From: Armatimonadota bacterium
Lineage (GTDB): Bacteria > Armatimonadota > UBA5829
Assembly (NCBI GenBank): GCA_039679645.1
Contig: JBDKUO010000016.1
Span: forward strand, 1 to 58,433
Reading direction: 5' to 3'
DNA: 58,433 nt
The position numbers and the translations under genes are program-made. Below the pieces are notes generated by a model. It was not told the DNA's origin. It searched no databases and worked only from the letters and a program-made list of their open reading frames with translations. This document shows, one piece after another, positions 1-7,915 of this stretch. The first letter of the stretch is position 1; each line of letters opens with the position of its first letter.

Positions 1-34
1 CAGCAACCAGTTCTTCGTAAGTCGGTTTCTCCAT
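1..34 (-). CDS. N-terminal start of a gene running off the window, possibly a PAS-type sensor protein
   Basis: An ATG at 34-32 on the minus strand opens a frame of 11 codons (MEKPTYEELVA) that leaves the window. The residues KPTYEEL are a common N-terminus of multidomain PAS sensor kinases, where they begin a coiled coil. That is the only ground for the assignment. No clear ribosome binding site is visible upstream. Too little is present to know the product. Confidence 0.35.
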   Translation of the reverse strand, partial: MEKPTYEELVA

Positions 35-373
35 GCACACTACTTAGGCAGCGCCTGCCGAAGTACCTGCACACTTGTAGTGAATACACAAACTTTTTTC
101 AGATTCTCACGAAGAGTGAGCTGTTACGTCTTTTTCACTCATTTCTGGAACATTAGCAGCCGTTTTGAGGTCTACTAATCGGGTGAAAAAGCGCGTTGAC
201 ACGGCGCCAAGGCGTATGCTAGGATATTGACGAGCTTTTGAGGAATTCCGGTCCTCAGTCTTCAAAGTAGTACAGGGAAAGGATGGTGTTAGAGGTAGGC
301 AAACGTTGATCAAGCACTTCTGAATTGTATTTTATTGATTATGACTACCCAAAATGTTATGAGGAGAAAAACT
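35..373. other. Intergenic region before the first pseudopilin
   Basis: About 340 bases lie between the truncated minus-strand gene and the pseudopilin. TTGACA at 196-201 is followed after 18 bases by TAGGAT at 220-225, a possible sigma-70 promoter of moderate quality reading towards the pseudopilin. The short reading frames here show no recognisable protein features. Confidence 0.3.
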
Positions 374-1297
374 ATGAAAGGTCGCAAAGGCTTTACGCTA
401 ATCGAGCTTCTGGTAGTTATTGCGATTATTGCCATTTTGGCCGCGATTCTATTCCCGGTCTTTGCCAAAGCCAGGAGAACCGCGCAGGCAAGTAACTGCG
501 AGTCTAACATGAAGCAGATCGGCAATGGTCTCAAAATGTATCTCTCCGACTGGGAAGATACATACCCAACCAATAGGCTAACAAATGTATCAAGTTTCCC
601 AATGTCAACTGAAGTGCCATTGTCTATAAACACCACCAGCGGCATATATGGAGACGTAGGCACGCCGAAGATTAACTCATCTACAGGAAAGCCGTACAGG
701 TTCGTCGGTCCCAGCGCCGGTAGCAGTGTAGTGCCAAACCCCAATGGCCGAGGTCCAAACTGGATCGAAGCGCTCTACAACTACATTGAGACAGTTACCA
801 AACTTTCTGACCCCACAAGTATTTGGAAGTGCCAATCGGCTGCTCCGGTAGGCAGAAAAAATGCATCTTTCAACTGTGTCAGCTATGCGTTTAATGCAAA
901 CATGCTTGAGGTTGGAGAGGGAGCCGTTAAAAACGCGGGCAATTTGATGATGGTCCGCGAACTGGATGGTTACCAGTACGCAACAATTAGACCGACTAAC
1001 ATCTCCAGGGATGGAGTCACGAATCCCCCAGGAGGTTCTAGCAACGGCGAGAATGCTCAACCAAACTTTCCGTTCCTGTCAAGCCCAGACGGATACACCT
1101 ATACAAATCCGGCGCCCAACTACAAGCTGCATGGTGTCGGGTCTCATATACTGTTTGCAGACGGACATGTAAAGCTGATTCCTTTAGGTGTTTTTACAAA
1201 GGATCCAGATTGTTATCGCTGCAGCGGCACAAACACTGATGATGACGGTGTATGGTTTGAAAGCGAAGACAAGAGAATTGCCATTACGCCTGACTAG
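374..1297 (+). CDS. Type II secretion/pilin-like protein with prepilin N-terminus and H-X9-DG C-terminus (DUF1559 style)
   Basis: A 307-residue secreted or surface pseudopilin. The N-terminus has a short basic leader (MKGRKG) followed by [20 protein letters not shown], the class III prepilin signal. Prepilin peptidase would cut after the Gly, and the hydrophobic helix anchors assembly. Near the C-terminus the motif [13 protein letters not shown] matches the H-X9-DG signature of these proteins. The ATG at 374 is chosen because GAGGAG (361-366) lies 7 bases upstream; a longer frame from 335 lacks such a site. Proteins of this type are greatly expanded in Planctomycetes and Armatimonadota, and their individual functions are unknown. 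A second pseudopilin follows about 110 bases downstream. Confidence 0.9.
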   Translation: MKGRKGFTLIELLVVIAIIAILAAILFPVFAKARRTAQASNCESNMKQIGNGLKMYLSDWEDTYPTNRLTNVSSFPMSTEVPLSINTTSGIYGDVGTPKINSSTGKPYRFVGPSAGSSVVPNPNGRGPNWIEALYNYIETVTKLSDPTSIWKCQSAAPVGRKNASFNCVSYAFNANMLEVGEGAVKNAGNLMMVRELDGYQYATIRPTNISRDGVTNPPGGSSNGENAQPNFPFLSSPDGYTYTNPAPNYKLHGVGSHILFADGHVKLIPLGVFTKDPDCYRCSGTNTDDDGVWFESEDKRIAITPD

Positions 1298-1405
1298 ATC
1301 GGATGCATCGGCATGAGGAGGTGATGCCGGCAATTGTGCGCATCTGCTTCATATATACGTTTTTAAGCAACGCAAGGCAAAATAATCATATGGGAGGTAG
1401 TTTCA

Positions 1406-2179
1406 ATGCCTGCACGAAAGAAAGGCTTTACACTTATTGAGCTTTTGGTCGTTATTGCGATTATCGCAATCCTGGCGGCCATCCTTTTCCCGGTCTTCGC
1501 TCGCGCAAGAGAGCAAGCCCGCAAGTCTAACTGTCAGAACAACCTGAAGAGCTGCGCTGTCGCGCTCCAGCTCTACTGGGGTGACTACGATGGAACGCTG
1601 CCGTCGTCAGCTATAACAGGCCAGACAACTTACGATAATACAAAAAGCACGACGTTTGTATCAAAGGTCGGCTACTTGCCTCCGAAAGATAACGCTGTCA
1701 ATGAAACATGGACGGAAGTGCTTTACGGACACATGAAAAACAAAGACGTAATGTTCTGTCCGTCTGATTCAATAACAGCAAACGACGCAGCATATAACGA
1801 GACTGCATCCAGCGCTTCCTGTAGCCAAGTTTCTTACTGGTATAAGACTGCCATGGATTACGGATGGTATAACAATGGTGCGAAAAAAGAAGGCAGTTTC
1901 ACATACAATTCCGACCAGATATGCTTCTATGAACACAAAGCCTGGCACTTTGGCGGCAATGTGCTGACAAATGGTGTTCAGATCAATGTAGCCTATATGG
2001 ACTCGCATGTGAAGACTATTTCGCTGAAAGACAGCGCTCTGGAGACCATCACAACAGAGTGGACACCAACAACTAGTGGAGAACCCAACTATTATAACTA
2101 CAACTTCAATGAAAGTAAGGCTGTAACAGCTGACTGCACCAACGGCTCAGATCCGTCGAAATGTGGCGATAAGCTGTAA
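1406..2179 (+). CDS. Prepilin-type N-terminal domain protein, second copy
   Basis: A 257-residue pseudopilin with the same architecture as the preceding gene: basic leader MPARKKG, then [20 protein letters not shown] and [19 protein letters not shown]. The motif [13 protein letters not shown] near the C-terminus corresponds to the H-X9-DG region, here with S in place of G. GGGAGGT (1392-1398) sits 7 bases before the ATG. A strong intrinsic terminator follows at 2216-2248, so the two pseudopilins may form one transcription unit. The protein is probably exported and assembled by a type II/type IV pilus-like machine encoded elsewhere. Its precise role cannot be read from the sequence. Confidence 0.9.
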   Translation: MPARKKGFTLIELLVVIAIIAILAAILFPVFARAREQARKSNCQNNLKSCAVALQLYWGDYDGTLPSSAITGQTTYDNTKSTTFVSKVGYLPPKDNAVNETWTEVLYGHMKNKDVMFCPSDSITANDAAYNETASSASCSQVSYWYKTAMDYGWYNNGAKKEGSFTYNSDQICFYEHKAWHFGGNVLTNGVQINVAYMDSHVKTISLKDSALETITTEWTPTTSGEPNYYNYNFNESKAVTADCTNGSDPSKCGDKL

Positions 2180-2215
2180 TCAACTATTTGGCCAATCTTG
2201 GCTGAATGCCTTTAA

Positions 2216-2248
2216 GGCGGACCCCGCAATGGGTCCGCCTTTCTTCTT
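2216..2248 (+). terminator. Intrinsic terminator after the pseudopilin pair
   Basis: GGCGGACCC (2216-2224) pairs perfectly with GGGTCCGCC (2231-2239) around a six-base loop, followed by TTTCTTCTT. It lies 37 bases after the stop codon at 2179 and separates the pseudopilins from the oxidoreductase gene. Confidence 0.9.
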
Positions 2249-2262
2249 ATTAGGATACCATA

Positions 2263-3603
2263 ATGGATAATAAACACTACGATGTCATAGTGGCCGGGGG
2301 CGGAGTGGCCGGATGCGCCGCGGCGACCGCGGCGGCAGAAGCAGGATGCAAGACGCTCTTGATAGAGCAGATCGGATATCTTGGAGGCTGCGCAACGGCT
2401 GCACTGGTTAACCCATTCATGCGCTATTGGGCGTCAGACGGCGAAATCTTAGTGGGCGGTCTGTTCCAGAGAATCATAAGCATGCTGGGCAACGCAGGCG
2501 GGCTGCTGGCCAACTCCTTCGATATGGAGACAATGGCGTTTACGCTGCAAGAGATGGTGATTGGTTCGGGTTGCGCGCTAAGGCTTCATACGTTTTGCAA
2601 AGATATCCACTACACTGATAACGGCATCGCCTTGAAGACCGTGTCAAAGTCCGGAGAGGAAACTTTTCACTGCAAGAGGCTGATTGACTGCACTGGAGAT
2701 GGTGATCTGGCGGTGTCTCTGGGAGCGGCATTTGAATCAGGTGACGAAAACTCACTGCCGCAGGCGGTAACGCTGATGTTTGACGTAGGCGGGGTAGATA
2801 TCGTAAAGACTCTCACATACGTAAGAGACCACCCCGACCAGATGCGTTTTCCAAAGTTTGATCCCGATGTCAATATCACCGAACTCGCCGACCAGGTATA
2901 CTCCGTGGCCGGATACTATGACCTTATCAGCAGAGCCAGAAGCGCAGGCGAATACAACGCGCCGGGAGACCTTATCTTCTTCAACGCCAGGCCGCGAAAG
3001 GGCGAAGTAACATTCAATACCACTCATGTCGGTAACGTCAATGGGACCAATGCGGATGACCTTACGCGCTCCGAAATTGAGAGCAGGCGGCAGATGATGT
3101 CGATCGTCGCTTTCGTAAAAAAACACGTGCCCGGCTTTGAAAACTCATACCTGCTAAGAAGCGCAGCAAATATCGGCGTTCGGGAGACCCGCAGGATCGT
3201 CGGCGAATACAAGTTCAGCGCCTCTGACGTAATAGGCGCACGCAAATTTGATGACGCAATATGCCGGCTTTCATATCAGATTGATGTACACTCGGGTAAG
3301 GGTGAAGGCTATACCAAAGAAGAAGCGGCTGTCGCCGAACAGGGTCCGCCGCATGGTGACTGGTACGAGATCCCCTATCGGTGCCTCGTGCCCAAAGGCA
3401 TCAAGAGAGTGTTGATAGCGGGTAAATGCGTGTCGAGCACGCAGGAAGGCCATGGGGCGATCAGGATCATGCCCGCATGTGTCGCTATGGGAGAAGCAGC
3501 AGGTGTTGCGGCAAGTATCTCACTGGAAAATGGGATCAGTTTGAAGGATGTAGACCCCACACTGCTGAAAACCACCTTAAGGCGGCGAGGAGCCATACTC
3601 TAA
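2263..3603 (+). CDS. FAD-dependent oxidoreductase (FAD_oxidored family)
   Basis: A 446-residue predicted cytoplasmic flavoprotein. The Rossmann FAD-binding motif DVIVAGGGVAGCAAATAAAE is at residues 7-26, followed by an acidic position at the end of the second strand (LLIEQ). IDCTGDGDLA (about residue 147) and GGCATAALVNP near residue 40 match the family of FAD-dependent oxidoreductases common in Planctomycetes and Armatimonadota. The C-terminal ATQ-type motif is represented by KCVSSTQEGHGAIRIMPACV, which contacts the flavin in this family. The substrate is unknown. The start is ATG with only a weak upstream purine stretch. The gene stands alone: a terminator lies before it, and the STAS gene converges from the other side with 1 base between the stop codons. 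Confidence 0.85.
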   Translation: MDNKHYDVIVAGGGVAGCAAATAAAEAGCKTLLIEQIGYLGGCATAALVNPFMRYWASDGEILVGGLFQRIISMLGNAGGLLANSFDMETMAFTLQEMVIGSGCALRLHTFCKDIHYTDNGIALKTVSKSGEETFHCKRLIDCTGDGDLAVSLGAAFESGDENSLPQAVTLMFDVGGVDIVKTLTYVRDHPDQMRFPKFDPDVNITELADQVYSVAGYYDLISRARSAGEYNAPGDLIFFNARPRKGEVTFNTTHVGNVNGTNADDLTRSEIESRRQMMSIVAFVKKHVPGFENSYLLRSAANIGVRETRRIVGEYKFSASDVIGARKFDDAICRLSYQIDVHSGKGEGYTKEEAAVAEQGPPHGDWYEIPYRCLVPKGIKRVLIAGKCVSSTQEGHGAIRIMPACVAMGEAAGVAASISLENGISLKDVDPTLLKTTLRRRGAIL

Positions 3604-3604
3604 A

Positions 3605-4021
3605 CTACGCGGCAAGTGGAAGCTCGGTATCCTGTGTGCCGCGCGCCATCCATCGCGATGTGAGATACTCTTCGTCATCGCCGAACGTGTCGGCAAGGTC
3701 ATCGACGGATGAGTAAACCCTGACGCTTGGCCCAAAGCTGCCTTTGCGCAGTATTGATCCAAGAGCGCCCGAAGCGACTATGTGAATGTTTGTTGTGGGA
3801 CCGAGTGAGCGAAGGACATTTATAAGCCCGGTGGCGGCTTCGATGCCGGATGGAGCAAGACCGGCCAGGTCGAGCACAAGCGACGTAGAGCCCTGCTCTT
3901 GAAATCCGGTCAGGACCCCATAGAGCGCTTGATCATGCCGCGGACTGAGTTGACCGGTGAGCGAGACCTTGACTATTCCTAATAACTCTCCCACCGTGAT
4001 CGACAGTTCCTGATTCGCCAT
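3605..4021 (-). CDS. STAS-domain protein (anti-anti-sigma factor like)
   Basis: A 138-residue protein made almost entirely of a STAS fold. LVKVSLTGQLSPRHD-like strand and helix segments are followed by LVLDLAGLAPSGIEAATGLI, which aligns with the phosphorylatable D-x-S-G-L loop of SpoIIAA-type proteins; Ser in PSGIEA is the candidate phosphorylation site. Such proteins bind anti-sigma kinases or act in partner-switching. The start is set at ATG 4021 because AAGGAG lies 9 bases upstream, and a longer frame extending to 4255 overlaps the divergent methyltransferase gene. No anti-sigma kinase is encoded nearby; the SigH-like gene at 4955-5593 is the closest sigma factor but is not in the same operon. 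Confidence 0.75.
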   Translation of the reverse strand: MANQELSITVGELLGIVKVSLTGQLSPRHDQALYGVLTGFQEQGSTSLVLDLAGLAPSGIEAATGLINVLRSLGPTTNIHIVASGALGSILRKGSFGPSVRVYSSVDDLADTFGDDEEYLTSRWMARGTQDTELPLAA

Positions 4022-4124
4022 ATCCTTGCGCTCCTTTATAGGTTGACAGTTGAATTTTGGTTGGCTGCTTTGCCAAGCAAAGCTCACTACACTATGATTA
4101 TTGGCGCAAGCGAGCACTGCCTTT

Positions 4125-4958
4125 ATGTCAAACTCAAAAAAACAAGACAATACGGTTGACCCAAGAAACTCGTTGAACCACCTGTCCAATACACAGTGGA
4201 TGGTGGAAACCAAAAGCGTGTGGTTCAGTAAGCCGCCCAGGCGTGATAAACTCAAGTCTCAGCATCCGGCTACGTTCGCTGAGTCCGACATCATCAGGCT
4301 GATTGAGTTTTTCACAAAACCCGAAGAAAACGTGCTGGACCCGTTTCTCGGGAGCGGATCAACACTTGTGGCCTGCGCGCAGTGCGACCGTAGAGGCACG
4401 GGGATCGAACTGATCTCTCAATGGGCTGATGTCGCGAGGCAGCGAATTGCTGATGAGCGCAGCCGATATCCGCAGACTGTCCTTGAAGGCGACGCCAGGC
4501 TGGTCATGCCGAACATCGATGATGAATCCATCGACTTCACGGTCACCAGCCCCCCATATTGGATGATCCTGCGTAAGGACCGGGACCACAAGGTCAAAGC
4601 CGAGAGAAAAGCCAAAGGTCTGCAGACGCGCTACAGCGATGAAGCAGATGATCTGGGCAATATCGAAACATATGAGGACTTCCTGGGCGAACTCGGAAAG
4701 ACATTTGCGCAGTGCAGGCGGACGCTCAAAAAAAAGCGCTATATGTGCGTAGTGGTATCCGATTTCAGGCACAAGTCCAAGTTTGTCGCCTATCATACCG
4801 ATATAATCCGCACGATGGAATCGGTGGGCTTTACACTCGAAGGAATCACGATACTGGCTCAGGACAGCAAGAACCTCTACCCATATGGAATCCCTTACGC
4901 GTTTGTATCCAACATTCACCACCAGTACATACTGGTCTTCCGAAAGAACAGAAGCTAA
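4125..4958 (+). CDS. Solitary DNA methyltransferase, probable N4-cytosine/N6-adenine type
   Basis: A 277-residue S-adenosylmethionine-dependent DNA methyltransferase. The SAM-binding motif LDPFLGSGSTLVA (about residues 70-82) precedes the catalytic motif TSPPYW (about residue 142). TSPPYW resembles the SPPY catalytic motif of N4-cytosine enzymes. The order motif I then motif IV with only about 65 residues between leaves no room for a separate target-recognition domain there; recognition is probably C-terminal. HPATF just before motif I is typical of this family. No restriction endonuclease gene lies alongside, so it is likely an orphan enzyme. ATG 4125 is preferred over the TTG at 4101, though neither has a strong ribosome site. 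Its 3' end overlaps the convergent sigma-factor gene by 4 bases. Confidence 0.85.
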   Translation: MSNSKKQDNTVDPRNSLNHLSNTQWMVETKSVWFSKPPRRDKLKSQHPATFAESDIIRLIEFFTKPEENVLDPFLGSGSTLVACAQCDRRGTGIELISQWADVARQRIADERSRYPQTVLEGDARLVMPNIDDESIDFTVTSPPYWMILRKDRDHKVKAERKAKGLQTRYSDEADDLGNIETYEDFLGELGKTFAQCRRTLKKKRYMCVVVSDFRHKSKFVAYHTDIIRTMESVGFTLEGITILAQDSKNLYPYGIPYAFVSNIHHQYILVFRKNRS

Positions 4959-5593
4959 TGCATGAATGCGGAATTGCAGGATACTTTGCGCTTTATTCTG
5001 CCCAAAGCATTATCCACAGACTTGGTATTGCAGGCCAGGTCAATGGCTATCTCATGATAAGTCTTGCCCAGATTGTATCTCTTAAGCACTTCCCACTCAA
5101 AGCCGGACAATAATCTTTGCAGCGTCTCACGCAGGACCTTCATGCTCTCTCTGCGAAGCAGCAGATCCTCCGGGTCCAGGTCAATTTCGGAAACCAACAC
5201 TTCTTCGAGATTGAAATCCACATCACTCTCATCTACGCTATAATCAAGCGATATGGCATTGTTCAGAGGCGATTGCTTGCGGCGGGTTGCGGTCTTGATT
5301 GCGGTAATTACGTGGCGTTCGATGCAGATTCTGGCAAATGAGAGGAATGATATATCTTTGTCCGGCACATAGTCCATAATGGACTGCCACAGGCCTATCA
5401 TTCCGATCTGGAGCAGGTCATCTTTCTCAGCGCCCATCAGAAAATATGAGCGAATCTTGGTTCGGACCAGGCTGCGATATTTGTAAAGCAAAAACTCAGA
5501 GGCGCATATGTCCCCCTGCTGTGCCAGCCCAACTATCATGTTGTCCGGCAGCCTGTCATATCGGGGACCTGCTATGTGCTTATGTATCCTCAT
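4955..5593 (-). CDS. RNA polymerase sigma factor, SigH-like (sigma-70 family)
   Basis: A 212-residue sigma-70 family factor. Region 2 is visible in YRSLVRTKIRSYFLMGAEKD (core-binding and -10 region helices, with the DLLQIGMIGLWQSI box) and FLSFARICIERHVITAIKTA. Region 4 is a helix-turn-helix near the C-terminus (EWEVLKRYNLGKTYHEIAID). The pattern matches the SigH (sigma-30) group of Firmicutes and related phyla. The start at 5593 is chosen because GGAG lies 6 bases upstream of ATG; a TTG at 5614 is the alternative. It is convergent with the methyltransferase. The regulon cannot be inferred. Region 3 is absent, as expected for this class. Confidence 0.85.
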   Translation of the reverse strand: MRIHKHIAGPRYDRLPDNMIVGLAQQGDICASEFLLYKYRSLVRTKIRSYFLMGAEKDDLLQIGMIGLWQSIMDYVPDKDISFLSFARICIERHVITAIKTATRRKQSPLNNAISLDYSVDESDVDFNLEEVLVSEIDLDPEDLLLRRESMKVLRETLQRLLSGFEWEVLKRYNLGKTYHEIAIDLACNTKSVDNALGRIKRKVSCNSAFMH

Positions 5594-5961
5594 CCATTTC
5601 TCCGAGGCAAACAAAGTTTAGCTTATAGCATAAAACTATAGCACAGCTATACTTATAAAGCAATGTCCAAGATTACGATTTGTAGTTGCATTATACTGCA
5701 GAGTTTTTATTGTGGCAACGGCATTTTTGCGAGGTATTACACTTATTGTGTAGAAATTGGCGGCATAACATCACGCAATCATAAAACAACGCGCATAGCT
5801 GATGTCAAATCGGATTTTGGCAGCTCCGAAACCTTAGGGTAAGGATTCGGAGATCCTTACCCATCAGAAAACGCCTGAAAAGCAGATTACCCGACTCTTA
5901 CTCGAAATGACAGTGTGCGAGCTTTTTAGAAAATATAAAGTATAAAATACTCAATACTAAA
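5594..5961. other. Intergenic region with one hairpin repeat
   Basis: About 370 bases between the sigma-factor start and the end of the DRE-TIM/Cache gene. Apart from the 26-base hairpin at 5837-5862 it is A+T-rich with no recognisable gene. Both flanking genes read on the minus strand, so it should hold the sigma-factor promoter and the 3' end of the enzyme transcript. No convincing terminator was found. Confidence 0.4.
5837..5862. repeat. Hairpin repeat, 10-bp stem with TCGGAG loop (copy 1)
   Basis: GGGTAAGGAT (5837-5846) and ATCCTTACCC (5853-5862) pair perfectly around the loop TCGGAG. The element is followed by ATCAG. A second intact copy with the same loop but a different, still perfect stem lies at 40707-40732, and a damaged inverted copy begins at 40638. 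Confidence 0.75.
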
Positions 5962-7773
5962 TCAGAGGGCTCTTGCCAGTTCCTCGAACTTCAGGTCCGC
6001 GCCGATGACGCCTATGGGCTCACCATCGTCATCAAGAATCGCTGATGATACCGTTATACACAGCGCACCGGTGATCCTGGACTTGTAGAAGTCGGTAATA
6101 TATACTTCACCCGGACCGGCATTAAGCGCGCCTATGAACCAATCCCTGCCGGCAAAGTTTTCTTCCAAGCCGAACTTGCCGAATTGCTCGCGATAGATCG
6201 GTTGGGTGACGTTCTCCGTGATCTTGTTGCCCTCTATATCGATCACATAAATGAACTGGATAAACTGCAGTTGCTCCAGAGACTTCTGCAAAACAGGCAC
6301 GATCTTCGCCGGGTTCATGGTGTGAATTCGCGGATCCTCAACCAGCCTGAGCATAATCTGCTCGGAGATGTCCAGGGCATGATCGCGCAGCCTGTCGAAA
6401 TCGCTCTTGAAGTATTCATGCAGGTGCATTCTCGCCTGCATCAGCATTTCGTCGTCGGAGATCGAGGTCACTCGCCCGTCTGCATACTGCTCCTTGACCC
6501 ACTCTTGAATTGCAAGCAGACCGGGATGCCGCTTATCGAGAGCCATCTCGGGCTTAAGACCCAGATATGAATTGACCCAGTGGGCAATTCCAGCCACGCC
6601 GGATTTGTCTGTGATATTGACTCGCGCGGGTCGGCTCAGGATTTTTTCCGTATCGAAGATATTGTATATCTCCTCGTTTTTCAGCATGCCGTCGGCGTGA
6701 ATTCCGGCGCTGGTGACGTTGAAATTCATACCGACGAACGGATAGCCTGCCGGAACATCAACATCTATTTCATTCTTGAAATATTCCGCTATCTCTGTGA
6801 TGACGCGCGTGTCAACGCCGTTCGCGTCGCCCTTGAGAGATATATAGTCCATAATCGCGCCCTCGAGAGGCGGGTTGCCTGTGCGCTCGCCGAAGCCGAG
6901 CAGCGCACAGTTAGCCGCAGAGCAACCGTAGAGCCAGGCTGTGGTCGCGTTGATGAGCACCTTGTGAAAATCGTTGTGACCGTGCCACTCAAGCCATTCA
7001 CTCGGCACACCGCACTCATGGATCATCGTGTGGATTATCTTTGGAATGGAGCGCGGCAATGTAGCCTCGGCATAAGGCAGGCCGTAGCCCATTGTGTCGC
7101 ACAGCCTGATCTTAACGACCTTGCCGGACTGCTCGGCTATCTCCATCAGCTTTTGCACGAACGGAATTATAAAGCCCGGAAAGTCCGCGCGAGTGATGTC
7201 CTCAAGGTGGCATCTCACCGCGTCCAAGCCCGATTCCAAAGCCGACGTGACCAGATCGAGATAGTGATCCAGTATCTGGGCGCGTGTCTTCTTGAACTTC
7301 AGAAAAATATGATAATCGGAAGCCGATGTCAGGATGCCGGTCTCACGCAGCCCCATGCTTTTGACAAGGGCAAAATCCTCTTTGGTGGCACGAATCCAGC
7401 CTGTCACTACAGGATACTTGTGCCCGAGTTCAAGACATTTAGCCACGGCTTCCTTGTCCTTGTCACTGTAGAGGAAAAACTCAGTGGCGCGTATGACACC
7501 GTTCGGCCCGCCAAGCCTGCTGAGCATATCATAAATCTTGACAATATGCTCCACTTTATAGGGCGGGCGCGCCTGCTGGCCGTCGCGAAACGTCGTGTCC
7601 GTAATATAGAAATCCTGGGCAGGCTCCATCGGCACGCTTCTGCCGTCAAATACTATGCGCGGCACATCAACATACGGAAACATCTCCCTGAGCAGATTAG
7701 GCTCGGGGACATCATAAACATCCCGCTTGGTTACCAGATGCAGCAAGCCGTATTTCGGATCTTTGGATAGCAT
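5962..7773 (-). CDS. DRE-TIM metallolyase (isopropylmalate/homocitrate synthase-like) fused to a C-terminal Cache-type sensor domain
   Basis: A 603-residue protein with two parts. Residues about 55-400 form a DRE-TIM barrel as in isopropylmalate and homocitrate synthases: ITDTTFRDGQQ (Arg63, Asp64), a metal site HGHNDF, and SAGIHADGMLKNE. Such enzymes condense an acyl-CoA with a 2-oxo acid. Instead of the LeuA regulatory domain, the last 125 residues resemble a Cache/PDC sensor: FIQFIYVIDIEGNKI, RDWFIGAL, YITDFYKSRITGALCITVS and GVIGADLKFEELA. No signal peptide or transmembrane segment is seen, so the Cache-like module would be cytoplasmic, which is unusual. ATG 7773 is chosen for AAGGAG 8 bases upstream. 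It is divergent from a PAS kinase and NtrC regulator, suggesting functional linkage. The substrate is unknown. Confidence 0.8.
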   Translation of the reverse strand: MLSKDPKYGLLHLVTKRDVYDVPEPNLLREMFPYVDVPRIVFDGRSVPMEPAQDFYITDTTFRDGQQARPPYKVEHIVKIYDMLSRLGGPNGVIRATEFFLYSDKDKEAVAKCLELGHKYPVVTGWIRATKEDFALVKSMGLRETGILTSASDYHIFLKFKKTRAQILDHYLDLVTSALESGLDAVRCHLEDITRADFPGFIIPFVQKLMEIAEQSGKVVKIRLCDTMGYGLPYAEATLPRSIPKIIHTMIHECGVPSEWLEWHGHNDFHKVLINATTAWLYGCSAANCALLGFGERTGNPPLEGAIMDYISLKGDANGVDTRVITEIAEYFKNEIDVDVPAGYPFVGMNFNVTSAGIHADGMLKNEEIYNIFDTEKILSRPARVNITDKSGVAGIAHWVNSYLGLKPEMALDKRHPGLLAIQEWVKEQYADGRVTSISDDEMLMQARMHLHEYFKSDFDRLRDHALDISEQIMLRLVEDPRIHTMNPAKIVPVLQKSLEQLQFIQFIYVIDIEGNKITENVTQPIYREQFGKFGLEENFAGRDWFIGALNAGPGEVYITDFYKSRITGALCITVSSAILDDDGEPIGVIGADLKFEELARAL

Positions 7774-7839
7774 GACGCTCGCTCCTTTCCAGCTTCCATA
7801 ACTTGATGAAAGCCGATTTTGCCATGGACGCTTGCATAT

Positions 7840-7867
7840 AGTATAGCAGAAACTCTGCTTTACACAA
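7840..7867 (-). promoter_or_regulatory. Promoter for the DRE-TIM/Cache gene, overlapping a dyad
   Basis: On the minus strand TTGTGT (7867-7862) and TATACT (7845-7840) are separated by 16 bases, a plausible sigma-70 promoter. The perfect dyad AGCAGA-AAC-TCTGCT (7845-7859) lies in its spacer and touches the -35 box of the divergent promoter. Confidence 0.5.
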
Positions 7868-7887
7868 AACATAACCGGCGATATAAT
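7859..7887 (+). promoter_or_regulatory. Sigma-70 promoter of the histidine kinase gene
   Basis: TTTACA (7859-7864), 17 bases, then TATAAT (7882-7887). The predicted transcription start is near 7894, and GGAGG at 7903-7907 then precedes a TTG start at 7916. Confidence 0.65.
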
Positions 7888-7915
7888 ACCTTTGCAGACT
7901 GTGGAGGCTGTCGAA

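Noticed and set aside
4022-4255. N-terminal extension of the STAS protein
   Set aside because: The extension has no STAS similarity and overlaps the divergent methyltransferase; ATG 4021 has a strong AAGGAG.
6580-7770. Long plus-strand reading frame (396 codons) opposite the DRE-TIM/Cache gene
   Set aside because: It is antisense to a gene with clear catalytic motifs, has no recognisable protein features and arises from codon bias of the true strand.
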